Source: Bacteroidales bacterium
Lineage (GTDB): Bacteria > Bacteroidota > Bacteroidia > Bacteroidales > Rikenellaceae
DNA: 64,000 bases
Assembly (NCBI GenBank): GCA_910574205.1
Contig: CAJSYJ010000004.1
Coordinates: 248,001 to 312,000 of the forward strand
Direction of reading: 5' to 3'
A model generated the notes under the pieces. It searched no databases. It was not told where the DNA came from and saw only the letters and a program-made list of their open reading frames with translations. This document shows, piece after piece, positions 27,940-37,046 of this stretch. Numbering within the stretch: position 1 is the first letter of the stretch; the number at the start of each line of letters is the position of its first letter. The position numbers and the translations under genes are program-made.

Positions 27940-28615
27940 TCGATTGCCGCGCCCGTGGTACGGCGTGCGGCTAAGGTATGGAGATTATCTGCCGAAGGGC
28001 TCGCAGCCTTTCGGCGGATAACGATACCGACCGATCCGCGTTTATGCCGTCTCCTGCATGGAGGGGGCGGATGTCGGTTGCGGCCGGACAAACCGAGGGA
28101 GACACTCCGAGAGTGCGTCGCATGGCGACAAGCTCGTCCGTGGCAGGAGAGGGATATGACCCGCCTGAAACGGGTAAGAGGTCGAACCTTATACGGGTGC
28201 GGGATCGCGGTATCTTGCTGCTCGAAACGGAGGAAAGTGCCGTCAACGGACGGTAACTTCTCTGTGGAGACGGAGAGAAACGATTCGGCATTTGGTAAAC
28301 ATCCCGAAGATGCGCCTGTGCGGCGATCGGCGGGGCTATGTGTCCGAATAGGGCGCATATGCCTTGCGATCAGCGTGTTGCATCGATTGCCGGGATAAAT
28401 CCATACGAATGAATGTTGGTTCTGCACGGAGCCGACATTTGTCGTTGGAGCGCAATCGAGGTAACTTGCTAAAAATTAGCCGCCGAGGGTTTGGCTGATT
28501 CGGAAATTTTACGTATATTTGCACGCTTTCGGCGCGTCTGCGCGCGTATGCGACAGAGGCACCGGGAGTTGCAAAGGATAAAACAAATTTATTAATTTTT
28601 AATTTTTAATTCATT
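27940..28615 (+). other. 676-bp non-coding insert inside the ribosomal operon (rpsN-rpsH)
   Basis: This stretch has no recognisable gene on either strand. TCGATTGCCG occurs directly after the rpsN stop (27940-27949) and again at 28383-28392, bracketing ~440 bp, as a target duplication might. Within it are a long imperfect hairpin (27985-28021), a distal pair TCTCCTGC/GCAGGAGA (28050-28057 with 28143-28150) and a smaller hairpin, CCCGcctgaaaCGGG. The open frames here are arginine- and cysteine-rich without family motifs and are judged spurious. The right end carries a -7 box that restarts transcription before rpsH. Confidence 0.7.
28514..28521 (+). promoter_or_regulatory. Internal promoter before rpsH
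   Basis: TATATTTG, about 95 bases upstream of rpsH. It probably drives the spc-alpha half of the cluster independently. Confidence 0.7.
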
Positions 28616-29014
28616 ATGACGGATCCAATAGCGGATTTTCTGACCAGAATTAGAAACGCGGTGAAAGCCAACCATAAGGTGGTTGAAGCTCCCGGCTCAA
28701 AAATTAAGCGTGAGATCACGAAGATTCTCTACGAGCAGGGCTACATTCTGGCCTACAAGTTCGATGTAGACGAGAAGGGTCATCCCTCGATCAAGATCGC
28801 ATTGAAGTTCGACGCTGCCACGAAGGTAAGCGCGATCAAAAACCTCAAACGCGTCAGCCGCCCCGGTCTGCGCCGCTACTCTTCGGTGGACGAAATGCCC
28901 CGAGTACAGAACGGTCTGGGTATCGCTATCCTCTCGACGTCGAAGGGCATCATGACCGATGCCGCCGCCCGCAGAGAGAATGTCGGAGGCGAGGTGCTGT
29001 GCTACATCTGGTAG
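28616..29014 (+). CDS. rpsH: 30S ribosomal protein S8
   Basis: A 132-residue central-domain 16S-binding protein. MTDPIADFLTRIRNAVKANHKVVEAPGSKIK and the C-terminal STSKGIMTDAAARRENVGGEVLCYIW are diagnostic. In E. coli S8 represses the spc operon by binding mRNA near rplE. Here the long insert just upstream would alter any such site. Confidence 0.98.
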   Translation: MTDPIADFLTRIRNAVKANHKVVEAPGSKIKREITKILYEQGYILAYKFDVDEKGHPSIKIALKFDAATKVSAIKNLKRVSRPGLRRYSSVDEMPRVQNGLGIAILSTSKGIMTDAAARRENVGGEVLCYIW

Positions 29015-29062
29015 TAGCAGGACGAGTGAAGAAATTTCAAAACCAAAAACAATTACAACAAC

Positions 29063-29650
29063 ATGTCAAGAATTGGTAAATTACCTGTAATCTTGCCCGC
29101 CGGCGTTACCGTCACGGTTTCGGCCGACAATACGGTAAGCGTGAAAGGGCCACTTGGGACACTGAGCCAGAAGGTTGACTCGGATATCAAAGTTGAAGTT
29201 GGAACGCATGTCGAGAAGGAGACCGAGAAGGAGGTTCCCGCAGTCATCGTTACCCGTCCTACGAACCAGCCCCGTCATCGTTCGCTGCACGGTCTGTATC
29301 GTGCGCTGATAAACAACATGGTCGTCGGCGTATCGAAGGGTTACGAGATCAAGCAGGAGCTGGTCGGCGTCGGCTACAAGGCCGAGGTCAAGGGCAACAT
29401 CCTCGAAATGAGTTTGGGTTATTCGCACGACACGGCGCTTATGCTGCCCGCAGAGGTTACGGCGACGGCCGTTACCGAAAAGAAGGGTAACCCCATCGTA
29501 ACGTTGAAGAGCATCGACAAGCAGCTCATCGGTCAGGTGGCTGCCAAGATCCGCTCATTGCGTAAGCCGGAGCCTTACAAGGGCAAGGGTATCAAGTTCG
29601 TCGGCGAGCAGATCCGTCGCAAGGCAGGCAAGTCGGCAGGTGCTAAATAG
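29063..29650 (+). CDS. rplF: 50S ribosomal protein L6
   Basis: A 195-residue protein near the sarcin-ricin loop. It has MSRIGKLPVILPAGVTVTVS, HGLYRALINNMVVGVSKGYE and the C-terminal KPEPYKGKGIKFVGEQIRRKAGKS. A short insert (EKETEKEVPAVIVTRPTNQP) enlarges the first domain relative to E. coli. Standard location. Confidence 0.98.
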   Translation: MSRIGKLPVILPAGVTVTVSADNTVSVKGPLGTLSQKVDSDIKVEVGTHVEKETEKEVPAVIVTRPTNQPRHRSLHGLYRALINNMVVGVSKGYEIKQELVGVGYKAEVKGNILEMSLGYSHDTALMLPAEVTATAVTEKKGNPIVTLKSIDKQLIGQVAAKIRSLRKPEPYKGKGIKFVGEQIRRKAGKSAGAK

Positions 29651-29665
29651 TAATAAGTCAAGATT

Positions 29666-30028
29666 ATGTCATTGAATAAGATAGAAAGAAGAGCGAGAAT
29701 CAAGATGCGTATCCGCAAGATCGTTAGCGGTACGCCGTCTCAGCCTCGAATGACTGTATTCCGTAGCAACAAGCAGATCTACGTACAGTTTATAGACGAC
29801 CTTGCAGGCACGACCTTGGCAACGGCATCTTCGCTGGACAAGGAGATCGTCGCCGAAACGGCCGGTAAGAACAAGTGCGAGGTGGCAGCGCTGGTAGGCA
29901 AGCTGGCGGCCGCACGCGCAACCGAGAAGGGTATTTCGACGGTGGCTTTCGACCGTAACGGTTACCTCTATCACGGACGAGTTAAAATGTTGGCTGACGC
30001 CGCACGCGAAGGCGGCCTTAAATTCTAA
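29666..30028 (+). CDS. rplR: 50S ribosomal protein L18
   Basis: A 120-residue 5S rRNA-binding protein. [35 protein letters not shown] and [26 protein letters not shown] are typical. It ends 6 bp before rpsE. Confidence 0.98.
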   Translation: MSLNKIERRARIKMRIRKIVSGTPSQPRMTVFRSNKQIYVQFIDDLAGTTLATASSLDKEIVAETAGKNKCEVAALVGKLAAARATEKGISTVAFDRNGYLYHGRVKMLADAAREGGLKF

Positions 30029-30034
30029 TCGATT

Positions 30035-30553
30035 ATGTCAAATACTAACATAAAAAGAGTACGCACGAGCGATCTGGAATTGAAGGATCGCCTTGTAGCC
30101 ATCAACCGTGTCACGAAGGTTACCAAGGGTGGTCGTACATTCAGCTTCTCGGCCATCGTCGTAGTAGGTAACGAGAACGGTGTCGTAGGTTACGGCCTGG
30201 GTAAAGCTTCGGAGGTTCAGTCGGCCATTTCGAAGGGTATCGAGGACGCGAAGAAGAATTTGGTTAAGATCCCCGTGCTGAACGGTACTATTCCTCACAA
30301 GCAGGAGATGCGCTTCGGCGGTTCTCTGGTCATGATCCGTCCGGCAGCTCCCGGTACCGGTATCATCGCCGGCGGTGCCATGCGTGCCGTCTTGGAGTCG
30401 GCCGGTGTGAAGAACGTGCTGGCTAAGAGCAAGGGCTCGTCGAACCCTCACAACCTCGTCAAGGCCACTATCGGCGCCCTGTGCGAGCTGCGTGACGCGC
30501 GTTCGGTCGCTCAGGCACGCGGCATTTCGCTCAATCAGGTGTTTAACGGTTAA
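30035..30553 (+). CDS. rpsE: 30S ribosomal protein S5
   Basis: A 172-residue fidelity-related protein. The N-terminal dsRNA-binding part has [27 protein letters not shown], and the loop [24 protein letters not shown] is followed by [23 protein letters not shown]. Standard length. Confidence 0.98.
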   Translation: MSNTNIKRVRTSDLELKDRLVAINRVTKVTKGGRTFSFSAIVVVGNENGVVGYGLGKASEVQSAISKGIEDAKKNLVKIPVLNGTIPHKQEMRFGGSLVMIRPAAPGTGIIAGGAMRAVLESAGVKNVLAKSKGSSNPHNLVKATIGALCELRDARSVAQARGISLNQVFNG

Positions 30554-30567
30554 TACTCAAAGAATCT

Positions 30568-30750
30568 ATGGCAACATTGAAAATAACGCAGGTCAAGAGC
30601 CGCATAGGCGCTTCGGCGCAGCAGCGCAAGAACCTCGATGCTTTGGGTCTTCGCAAGATTAACCAGAGCGTGGAGCACAGCGATTCGGCTATCGTAAAGG
30701 GTATGTTGGAGCGCGTAAAGCACCTCGTAAGAGTCGAGGAGGTAAAATAA
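30568..30750 (+). CDS. rpmD: 50S ribosomal protein L30
   Basis: A 60-residue protein: MATLKITQVKSRIGASAQQRKNLDALGL and the closing GMLERVKHLVRVEEVK. L30 is absent from some phyla but kept here. It lies in the normal place between rpsE and rplO. Confidence 0.97.
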   Translation: MATLKITQVKSRIGASAQQRKNLDALGLRKINQSVEHSDSAIVKGMLERVKHLVRVEEVK

Positions 30751-30777
30751 GTCTAATCGGAAAAGTACAAATTGATA

Positions 30778-31224
30778 ATGGAACTTCATAATCTTAAACC
30801 CGCCAAAGGTGCAAACCACCACGACAAACGTGTGGGTCGCGGTGCAGGTTCGGGTCACGGCGGTTATTCGACACGAGGTCTGAAAGGTGCCAAGTCGCGT
30901 TCAGGTTACTCACGCAAGCTGGGCTTCGAGGGCGGTCAGATGCCGTTGCAGCGTCGTCTGCCGAAATTCGGCTTCACGAACTTGAAGCGTGTCGAGTACA
31001 AGCCTATCAACCTGTCGACGTTGGAGGAGCTCGCATCGAAGAACAACCTCTCGGAGGTTACGATGGAGACTCTGGTCGCTGCCGGCTTCGTATCGGGCAA
31101 CGACAAGGTGAAGATTCTGGGCAACGGTACGCTCACGCGTCAGTTGACTGTTAAGGCCAACGCCTTTTCCAAGAGCGCCGAGGCAGCCATTACGGCAGCC
31201 GGCGGCAGCGTGGAGAAGTTGTAG
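30778..31224 (+). CDS. rplO: 50S ribosomal protein L15
   Basis: A 148-residue protein of the large subunit. MELHNLKPAKGANHHDKRVGRGAGSGHGG opens the family's glycine/arginine-rich extension, followed by GFEGGQMPLQRRLPKFGFTN. The ATG at 30778 is chosen over an in-frame TTG two codons earlier. A 180-bp spacer separates it from secY. Confidence 0.97.
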   Translation: MELHNLKPAKGANHHDKRVGRGAGSGHGGYSTRGLKGAKSRSGYSRKLGFEGGQMPLQRRLPKFGFTNLKRVEYKPINLSTLEELASKNNLSEVTMETLVAAGFVSGNDKVKILGNGTLTRQLTVKANAFSKSAEAAITAAGGSVEKL

Positions 31225-31259
31225 CCGTCATTGCAGGTGCCGTCGGGTCCGTTGCGGTC

Positions 31260-31307
31260 TCTCGGCCGGAGGCCGGTGAGAGTGAGATGCGCTTATAATA
31301 TATAGGT
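31260..31307 (+). promoter_or_regulatory. rplO-secY spacer: hairpin plus TATAATATATAGGT motif
   Basis: An imperfect GC hairpin (CTCTC-GGCC...GGCC-GGT-GAGAG, ~31260-31282) is followed by the 14-mer TATAATATATAGGT at 31294-31307, the same sequence found before rplC. The remaining ~100 bases before secY show nothing clear. Confidence 0.5.
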
Positions 31308-31404
31308 GCGGCCTGTGTGGAGGAGGCTGACGACATAGAGGACGGTAACAGTACCCGCGACCATGCAACGAAACAGTTTTTAGAATCAGTAAAACCTATT
31401 TTTT

Positions 31405-32760
31405 ATGAACAAATATCTAATTGTTGGTATCATCGTAGTAGTAATCATCGCACTGCTCGCCACCAACAAGAAACTTGTAGAGACGCTCAAAAACATATAT
31501 AAGATCGAAGAGCTCCGCAAGCGTATCCTCTTCACGCTCGGCCTTCTGCTTATATATCGTTTGGGTAGTTTTGTGGTGCTGCCCGGTGTAAACCATGAAG
31601 CACTCAAAGCGTTCACGGAGTCGTTCGCTACCGGCGAGAATGCCAACAACCTCATGGGTCTGTTGAATATCTTCTCGGGCGGTGCGTTCTCGCAGGCTTC
31701 GATCTTCGCGCTGGGTGTCATGCCTTACATCACGGCCTCGATCATCATACAGTTGATGGGAATCATGGTTCCCTACTTCCGTAAGATGCAGAAGGAGGGC
31801 GAAAGCGGCCGCCGCAAGATGAATCAGTGGACTCGTTTCCTTACGATCGCCGTTCTGATCCTGCAAGCTCCGGCATATCTGAAAACTCAGATCCCGGGCA
31901 ATGCGATCATTCCCGAAGGCGGTTTCGTCCTGACCTCGACGATCATCCTCATCGCCGGCACTATGTTTATCATGTGGCTGGGCGAGAAGATTACCGACAA
32001 GGGTATAGGCAACGGTATCTCGCTGATTATCATGATCGGTATCGTGGCGCGTCTGCCGCATGCCTTCTTGCAGGAGATAATGGTCAAATTAGACGGCCAC
32101 GGCGGCAGCCTTATCATGCTCATCGTCGAGCTGGTATTCCTCGCTCTGGTCTTCATGATGACTATCGCTCTGGTGCAGGCCGTGCGCAAGATTCCGGTTC
32201 AGTATGCCAAGCGTATCGTAGGTAACAAGCAGTACGGCGGTGTACGTCAGTACATCCCCTTGAAGCTCAATGCCGCCAACGTGATGCCTATCATCTTCGC
32301 TCAGGCGTTGATGTTCATTCCGGCGCTCATCTCGAAGGACGGAGCATTTACCGACATTCAGGGCTTCTGGTACAACTTCACGCTTGCAGTCTTGGTCATC
32401 GCGTTTACCTATTTCTACACCGCGATCATCATGAATCCTCAAATGATGGCTGACGAAATGAAGCGCAACGGAGGCTTCATCCCCGGCGTTAAACCCGGCA
32501 AGAGCACCGTTACTTACATCGACAACATCATGACGAGAATTACCCTCCCCGGCTCTATCTTCCTCGCTGTCGTGACCATTCTTCCGGCTCTGGCGATGAA
32601 GATCGGCGTTCAGCCCTCGTTCGCATATTTCTATGGCGGTACGTCGTTGCTGATTATGGTAGGTGTCGTTCTCGACACTCTGAAGCAGATTGAGAGCTAC
32701 CTTCTGATGCGTCACTACGACGGTCTGATGAAGACCGGCCGCATACAGGGTCGCTATTAA
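31405..32760 (+). CDS. secY: Preprotein translocase subunit SecY with extra N-terminal helix
   Basis: A 451-residue core of the Sec channel. From residue ~22 the sequence is standard SecY: NKKLVETLKNIYKIEELRKRILFTLGLLLIYRLGSFVVLPGV (cited in parts), the plug-region FSGGAFSQASIFALGVMPYITASIIIQLM, the cytoplasmic loop VQYAKRIVGNKQYGGVRQYIPLK and NGGFIPGVKPGKSTVTYIDNIM. Before it lies an added hydrophobic segment, MNKYLIVGIIVVVIIALLAT, which would form an eleventh membrane helix. No ATG or GTG occurs between it and the conserved start region, so the extension appears to be real coding sequence. Confidence 0.96.
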   Translation: MNKYLIVGIIVVVIIALLATNKKLVETLKNIYKIEELRKRILFTLGLLLIYRLGSFVVLPGVNHEALKAFTESFATGENANNLMGLLNIFSGGAFSQASIFALGVMPYITASIIIQLMGIMVPYFRKMQKEGESGRRKMNQWTRFLTIAVLILQAPAYLKTQIPGNAIIPEGGFVLTSTIILIAGTMFIMWLGEKITDKGIGNGISLIIMIGIVARLPHAFLQEIMVKLDGHGGSLIMLIVELVFLALVFMMTIALVQAVRKIPVQYAKRIVGNKQYGGVRQYIPLKLNAANVMPIIFAQALMFIPALISKDGAFTDIQGFWYNFTLAVLVIAFTYFYTAIIMNPQMMADEMKRNGGFIPGVKPGKSTVTYIDNIMTRITLPGSIFLAVVTILPALAMKIGVQPSFAYFYGGTSLLIMVGVVLDTLKQIESYLLMRHYDGLMKTGRIQGRY

Positions 32761-32788
32761 TGTTTACTGTGAGAGTTTCGTTAAGAAG

Positions 32789-33562
32789 ATGATATACTTA
32801 AAGACCGAAGACGAGATAGAGTTGCTCCGCGAGAACAACATTCTGGTAAGCCGCACGCTTGCCGAGGTGGGGCGCCATTGCAAGCCCGGCGTTACGACGC
32901 GCGAGCTGAACGATCTGGCCGAAGCCTACATGCGTTCGCACGGAGCGACTCCCGCTTGTCTCGGTTACGAAGGCTATCCTGCCGCGACTTGTATTTCGGT
33001 CAACGAGCAGGTGGTACACGGAATACCTTCGGATTACGTCATAAAGGAGGGCGACATCGTGTCGGTCGATTTTTGTACGTTTATGAAGGGGTTTGTTGGT
33101 GATTCGGCATATACGTTTGCCGTGGGAGAGGTCGGCGATGATGTAAAACGACTTCTGGACGTTACCAAAGAGGCTCTTTATAGAGGTACGGCACAGGCCA
33201 AGGCGGGTAATCGCATAGGCGACATATCCGCGGCAGTGCAGGAGTACGCCGAAAGTTTCGGCTACGGAGTAGTGCGCGAATTGGAGGGACACGGTATCGG
33301 GCGCCGTATGCACGAGCAGCCCGGTGTACCCAATTACGGCGCACGCGGCAGAGGACCGTTGTTGAAAGAGGGAATGGTAATCTGCATCGAACCGATGATT
33401 ACGATGGGCAACCGCGCCGTGGTCTTCGAACGCGACGGCTGGACGGTCAGAACACGCGACCGCAAGCCTGCGGCTCACTTCGAGTTCGCGGTGGCCATAC
33501 GCAAGTCGGGACCCGACATACTGACGGATTTCAGTATCATCGAACAGGCACTTAACTCATAA
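32789..33562 (+). CDS. map: Type I methionine aminopeptidase
   Basis: A 257-residue enzyme that removes N-terminal Met from nascent chains. The dinuclear metal site is complete: Asp in VSVDFCTFMKGFVGDSAYTF (two Asp), His in EGHGIGRRMHEQP, Glu in VICIEPMITMG and Glu in HFEFAVAI. The N-terminal substrate histidine is in EQVVHGIPSDYV. It lies between secY and infA, the usual position in this phylum. Confidence 0.97.
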   Translation: MIYLKTEDEIELLRENNILVSRTLAEVGRHCKPGVTTRELNDLAEAYMRSHGATPACLGYEGYPAATCISVNEQVVHGIPSDYVIKEGDIVSVDFCTFMKGFVGDSAYTFAVGEVGDDVKRLLDVTKEALYRGTAQAKAGNRIGDISAAVQEYAESFGYGVVRELEGHGIGRRMHEQPGVPNYGARGRGPLLKEGMVICIEPMITMGNRAVVFERDGWTVRTRDRKPAAHFEFAVAIRKSGPDILTDFSIIEQALNS

Positions 33563-33571
33563 CAATACTCT

Positions 33572-33790
33572 ATGGCAAAACAAACTGCTATCGAAAGGGA
33601 CGGAACCATCATCGAGGCGTTGTCTAACGCGATGTTTCGTGTGGAACTGGATAACGGACACGTTATCACCGCCCATATCTCGGGTAAGATGCGCATGCAC
33701 TACATCAAGATCCTGCCCGGGGATAAAGTTAAGGTGGAGATGACTCCTTACGATCTTAGTAAGGGGCGCATATCTTTCAGGTACAAATAA
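33572..33790 (+). CDS. infA: Translation initiation factor IF-1
   Basis: A 72-residue OB-fold factor that binds the ribosomal A site during initiation. [37 protein letters not shown] (cited in part) and [13 protein letters not shown] match the family exactly in length and content. It lies 9 bp after map and 20 bp before rpmJ. Confidence 0.98.
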   Translation: MAKQTAIERDGTIIEALSNAMFRVELDNGHVITAHISGKMRMHYIKILPGDKVKVEMTPYDLSKGRISFRYK

Positions 33791-33810
33791 TTTAGATTGC
33801 TTGAAAAATT

Positions 33811-33927
33811 ATGAAAGTAAGAGCATCGATCAAAAAGAGAAGCGAAGATTGCAAGATAGTACGCCGTAAGGGCAAGTTGTACGTCATCTGCAAGAAGAAC
33901 CCTAAGTTCAAGATGCGTCAGGGATGA
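33811..33927 (+). CDS. rpmJ: 50S ribosomal protein L36 (degenerate zinc site)
   Basis: A 38-residue protein: [20 protein letters not shown], then [18 protein letters not shown]. It is found between infA and rpsM, its universal place. The zinc form needs three Cys and one His; here the first Cys is Ser and the His is Phe, leaving only two ligands, so zinc binding is unlikely. Such zinc-independent L36 forms are known. Confidence 0.95.
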   Translation: MKVRASIKKRSEDCKIVRRKGKLYVICKKNPKFKMRQG

Positions 33928-33971
33928 TCTTTTAGTTCGAAATTATTGAAAATTAAAGAGAAACAAATTTT

Positions 33972-34352
33972 ATGGCACGTATAGTAGGTGTTGATTTACC
34001 AAAAAATAAGCGCGGCGAGATAGGCCTGACCTATATCTACGGTATAGGCCGCAGCACTGCGCGCAAGATTCTCGATGGCGTGGGCGTAAGCTACGACATC
34101 AAGGTTGAGAACTGGACCGACGAGCAGGTCGGTGCTATCCGTAACATGATCGCCGAGATGGGCATCAAGGTCGAGGGCGAGTGCCGCTCGATGGTTCAGC
34201 TCAACATCAAGCGTCTTATGGATATCGGTTGCTATCGCGGTATCCGCCACCGTTTGGGTCTTCCCGTTCGCGGTCAGAGCACGAAGAACAACGCTCGCAC
34301 GCGCAAGGGTAAGAAGAAGACAGTAGCAAACAAGAAAAAGGCAACTAAGTAA
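33972..34352 (+). CDS. rpsM: 30S ribosomal protein S13
   Basis: A 126-residue 30S head protein that contacts P-site tRNA and L5. [34 protein letters not shown] and the C-terminal [27 protein letters not shown] are diagnostic. It starts the alpha-type group rpsM-rpsK-rpsD-rpoA-rplQ. Confidence 0.98.
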   Translation: MARIVGVDLPKNKRGEIGLTYIYGIGRSTARKILDGVGVSYDIKVENWTDEQVGAIRNMIAEMGIKVEGECRSMVQLNIKRLMDIGCYRGIRHRLGLPVRGQSTKNNARTRKGKKKTVANKKKATK

Positions 34353-34364
34353 TATCGGAGAGTT

Positions 34365-34754
34365 ATGGCAAAGAAAACTGGAACAGTTAAGAAAAAGGTT
34401 GTCAAGGTCGGTGCTCAGGGCATGGCTTTCGTACACTCGACTTTCAACAACGTTATCGTGACGATCACCAACGAGGTGGGCGAGGTCATCAGCTGGTCGT
34501 CGGCCGGTAAGATGGGCTTCCGCGGTTCTAAGAAGAACACTCCCTATGCTGCACAGACGGCTGCTGCCGACTGCGCCAAGGTTGCTTACGACATGGGTTT
34601 GCGTAAGGTTAAGGTTTATGTAAAGGGTCCGGGTCAGGGCAGAGAGTCTGCCGTGCGTACGATCCACGGCGCCGGCATCGAGGTAATGGAGATCATCGAT
34701 GTCACTCCGCTGCCGCACAACGGCTGCCGTGCTCCCAACCGTCGCCGCGTCTAA
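34365..34754 (+). CDS. rpsK: 30S ribosomal protein S11
   Basis: A 129-residue platform protein next to the anti-Shine-Dalgarno region. It contains [46 protein letters not shown] (cited in parts) and ends [18 protein letters not shown]. Standard length. Confidence 0.98.
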   Translation: MAKKTGTVKKKVVKVGAQGMAFVHSTFNNVIVTITNEVGEVISWSSAGKMGFRGSKKNTPYAAQTAAADCAKVAYDMGLRKVKVYVKGPGQGRESAVRTIHGAGIEVMEIIDVTPLPHNGCRAPNRRRV

Positions 34755-34818
34755 TCGCGTCGATCGTGGGACTAACATAACTCATTTGATTTTACGAAAG
34801 AATTAACATTAAAAAACT

Positions 34819-35427
34819 ATGGCAAGATATATAGGACCAAAATCGAAAATCGCCAGAAGATTCGGCGAGGCTATTTACGGTGCGGATAAAGTGCTCGAAA
34901 AGCGCAACTTCCCTCCCGGACAGCACGGTCTTGCTCGCAAGCGTAAGAAGAACTCGGAGTACGGAGAGCAGCTCGGCGAGAAGCAGAAGGCCAAGTACAC
35001 TTACGGTATCTTGGAGAAGCAGTTCGCCCGCACCTACGAGGCTGCTGCCCGCATGGGCGGTATCACGGGTGAGAACCTGCTGAAACTCTTGGAGTGCCGT
35101 CTGGACAACGTCGTATACCGTTTGGGTATCGCTCCGACGCGTGCTGCCGCACGTCAGCTCGTGTCGCACCGTCACATCTGCGTCAACGGCAACGTTGTGA
35201 ACGTTCCGTCGTATTCGCTGAGCGTGGGCGACGTGGTATCGGTTCGCGAGAAGTCTAAGTCTTTGGAGGTCATCGTATCTTCTCTTTCGGGTGCGTCGCG
35301 CAGCCGTTATGCGTGGTTGGAGTGGGACAACGCTTCGATGAGCGGTAAGTTCCTGCAAACTCCCGAGCGCGAGGAGATCCCCGAGAACATCAAGGAGCAG
35401 CTGATCGTCAACCTGTACTCTAAGTAG
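34819..35427 (+). CDS. rpsD: 30S ribosomal protein S4
   Basis: A 202-residue 16S assembly initiator. [21 protein letters not shown] opens the protein, [22 protein letters not shown] follows, and the S4 RNA-binding domain reads [32 protein letters not shown]4 often represses the alpha operon. The 64-bp gap before it has no clear regulatory fold. Confidence 0.98.
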   Translation: MARYIGPKSKIARRFGEAIYGADKVLEKRNFPPGQHGLARKRKKNSEYGEQLGEKQKAKYTYGILEKQFARTYEAAARMGGITGENLLKLLECRLDNVVYRLGIAPTRAAARQLVSHRHICVNGNVVNVPSYSLSVGDVVSVREKSKSLEVIVSSLSGASRSRYAWLEWDNASMSGKFLQTPEREEIPENIKEQLIVNLYSK

Positions 35428-35451
35428 TGGTTAAACAACAAATTCGATATT

Positions 35452-36444
35452 ATGGCAATATTAGCATTCCAAAAGCCTGAAAAGGTAATCATGCTCGAAT
35501 CGACCTCTTCGTTCGGAAAGTTCGAATTCCGTCCGTTGGAGCCCGGCTTCGGCATGACCGTCGGAAACGCTTTGCGCCGTGTGCTGCTCTCTTCGTTGGA
35601 GGGTTATGCTATCACGACCGTAAAGGTTGCCGGCGTGAACAATGAGTTTGCCGCTATCCCCGGTGTGATGGAGGGTATGATCGAGATCATACTCAACCTC
35701 AAACAGGTCCGTTTCATCCGCACGGTCGACAATCAGGAGGCCGAGAAGGTCTCGATCAACATTGCGGGCGTTACCGAACTTACGGCAGGTTATATCTCGA
35801 ACTACCTTTCATTCTTCAAGGTCTTGAACCCGGAGCTGGTAATTTGCCATCTTGCTCCCGGCACTAAGATGCAGATGACCATTACTATCGGTAAGGGTCG
35901 CGGTTATGTGCCGTCGGAGGAGAACGCTCCTGCGGAGAAAGATGTCGACACGCTTCCGATCGATTCGATCTTCACGCCTATCAAGAACGTGAAATACTCT
36001 ATCGAGGACTACCGTGTCGAGCAGAAGACCGACTATGAAAAATTGAATTTGGAGATCACTACCGACGGCTCTATCCATCCGAAAGAGGCGTTGAAAGAGG
36101 CCGCTAAGATTCTTATCCAGCACTTCATGCTCTTCTCGGACGAGAAGATCACTCTCGACATGGAGGAGACGGGCGGTGTCGAGGAGTTCGACGAGAACAT
36201 CCTCCACATGCGTCAGCTGCTGAAAACGAAGCTGGCCGATCAGGACCTCAGCGTGCGCGCTCTGAACTGCCTGAAAGCTGCCGATGTCGACACGGTGGGA
36301 GATCTGGTCAAGCTCAACCGCAACGAGCTGTTGAAGTTCCGCAACTTCGGCAAGAAATCGCTCACGGAGCTCGACGAGTTGCTCGCTTCGCTGAACCTCA
36401 AATTCGGTATGGACGTATCTATCTACAAACTTGATAAAGATTAA
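35452..36444 (+). CDS. rpoA: RNA polymerase alpha subunit
   Basis: A 330-residue subunit. The N-terminal assembly domain contains [34 protein letters not shown] (cited in parts). The C-terminal domain contains [42 protein letters not shown], with the family's helix-hairpin-helix. Full length. rplQ follows 2 bp later. Confidence 0.98.
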   Translation: MAILAFQKPEKVIMLESTSSFGKFEFRPLEPGFGMTVGNALRRVLLSSLEGYAITTVKVAGVNNEFAAIPGVMEGMIEIILNLKQVRFIRTVDNQEAEKVSINIAGVTELTAGYISNYLSFFKVLNPELVICHLAPGTKMQMTITIGKGRGYVPSEENAPAEKDVDTLPIDSIFTPIKNVKYSIEDYRVEQKTDYEKLNLEITTDGSIHPKEALKEAAKILIQHFMLFSDEKITLDMEETGGVEEFDENILHMRQLLKTKLADQDLSVRALNCLKAADVDTVGDLVKLNRNELLKFRNFGKKSLTELDELLASLNLKFGMDVSIYKLDKD

Positions 36445-36446
36445 TT

Positions 36447-37034
36447 ATGAGACACAATAAAAATTTTAATCATCTTGGCAGACAGGCCGGCCACCGCAAG
36501 GCAATGCTTTCGAATATGGCCTCGTCGCTCATCCTGCACAAGCGCATCTCGACGACCGTCGCCAAGGCCAAGGCCGTTCAGCAGTTCATCGAGCCGCTGG
36601 CGACAAGATCGAAGGAGGACACCACTCATTCGCGCCGTGTAGTATTCTCGTACTTGAAGCAGAAGGAGGCCGTTACGGAGCTGTTCCGTACGATCGCCCC
36701 CAAGATCGGCGAGCGTCCGGGCGGTTATACCCGTATCCTGAAAACGGGCTTCCGTCTTGGTGACGGTGCCGACATGTGCATCATCGAGTTCGTCGATTTC
36801 AACGATACCTATACTTTCGGCAAGGCCGCTTCGGAGGATGCCGCAAAGAGCAAGACGCGTCGTTCGCGCCGCTCGTCGGCCAAGAAGACCGACGCCGTCG
36901 AGGATGCCGAGGTCGTAGGCGAAAAGAAGCCCGCAGCCAAGAAGACTGCCGCTCCCAAAGCGCCTAAGGCCGCTGCCGCCAAGGCTGCCGCACCCAAGGT
37001 TGCGAAGAAGACCAATGTAGGAAAGAAGATGTAA
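36447..37034 (+). CDS. rplQ: 50S ribosomal protein L17 with Lys/Ala-rich tail
   Basis: A 195-residue protein. The fold occupies ~1-120: [48 protein letters not shown] and [26 protein letters not shown]. The last ~70 residues are a basic Lys/Ala/Pro tail ([20 protein letters not shown]), an extension common in Bacteroidota and probably disordered. It is the last gene of the 33-gene cluster; a strong hairpin with a T-run follows. Confidence 0.97.
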   Translation: MRHNKNFNHLGRQAGHRKAMLSNMASSLILHKRISTTVAKAKAVQQFIEPLATRSKEDTTHSRRVVFSYLKQKEAVTELFRTIAPKIGERPGGYTRILKTGFRLGDGADMCIIEFVDFNDTYTFGKAASEDAAKSKTRRSRRSSAKKTDAVEDAEVVGEKKPAAKKTAAPKAPKAAAAKAAAPKVAKKTNVGKKM

Positions 37035-37046
37035 ATTCTTTTTTTC

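Noticed and set aside
28226-28400. Possible RNase P RNA (GAGGAAAGT, GGTAAC and GGTAAAC strings in plausible order)
   Set aside because: The strings are short, the expected partner ACAGAA..GGCTTA is missing, and the core P4 helix cannot form.
27955-28427. Open reading frames in the rpsN-rpsH insert (147 codons on plus, 192 on minus)
   Set aside because: They are arginine-rich, lack family motifs, start inside or run antisense to rpsN, and have no start signals.
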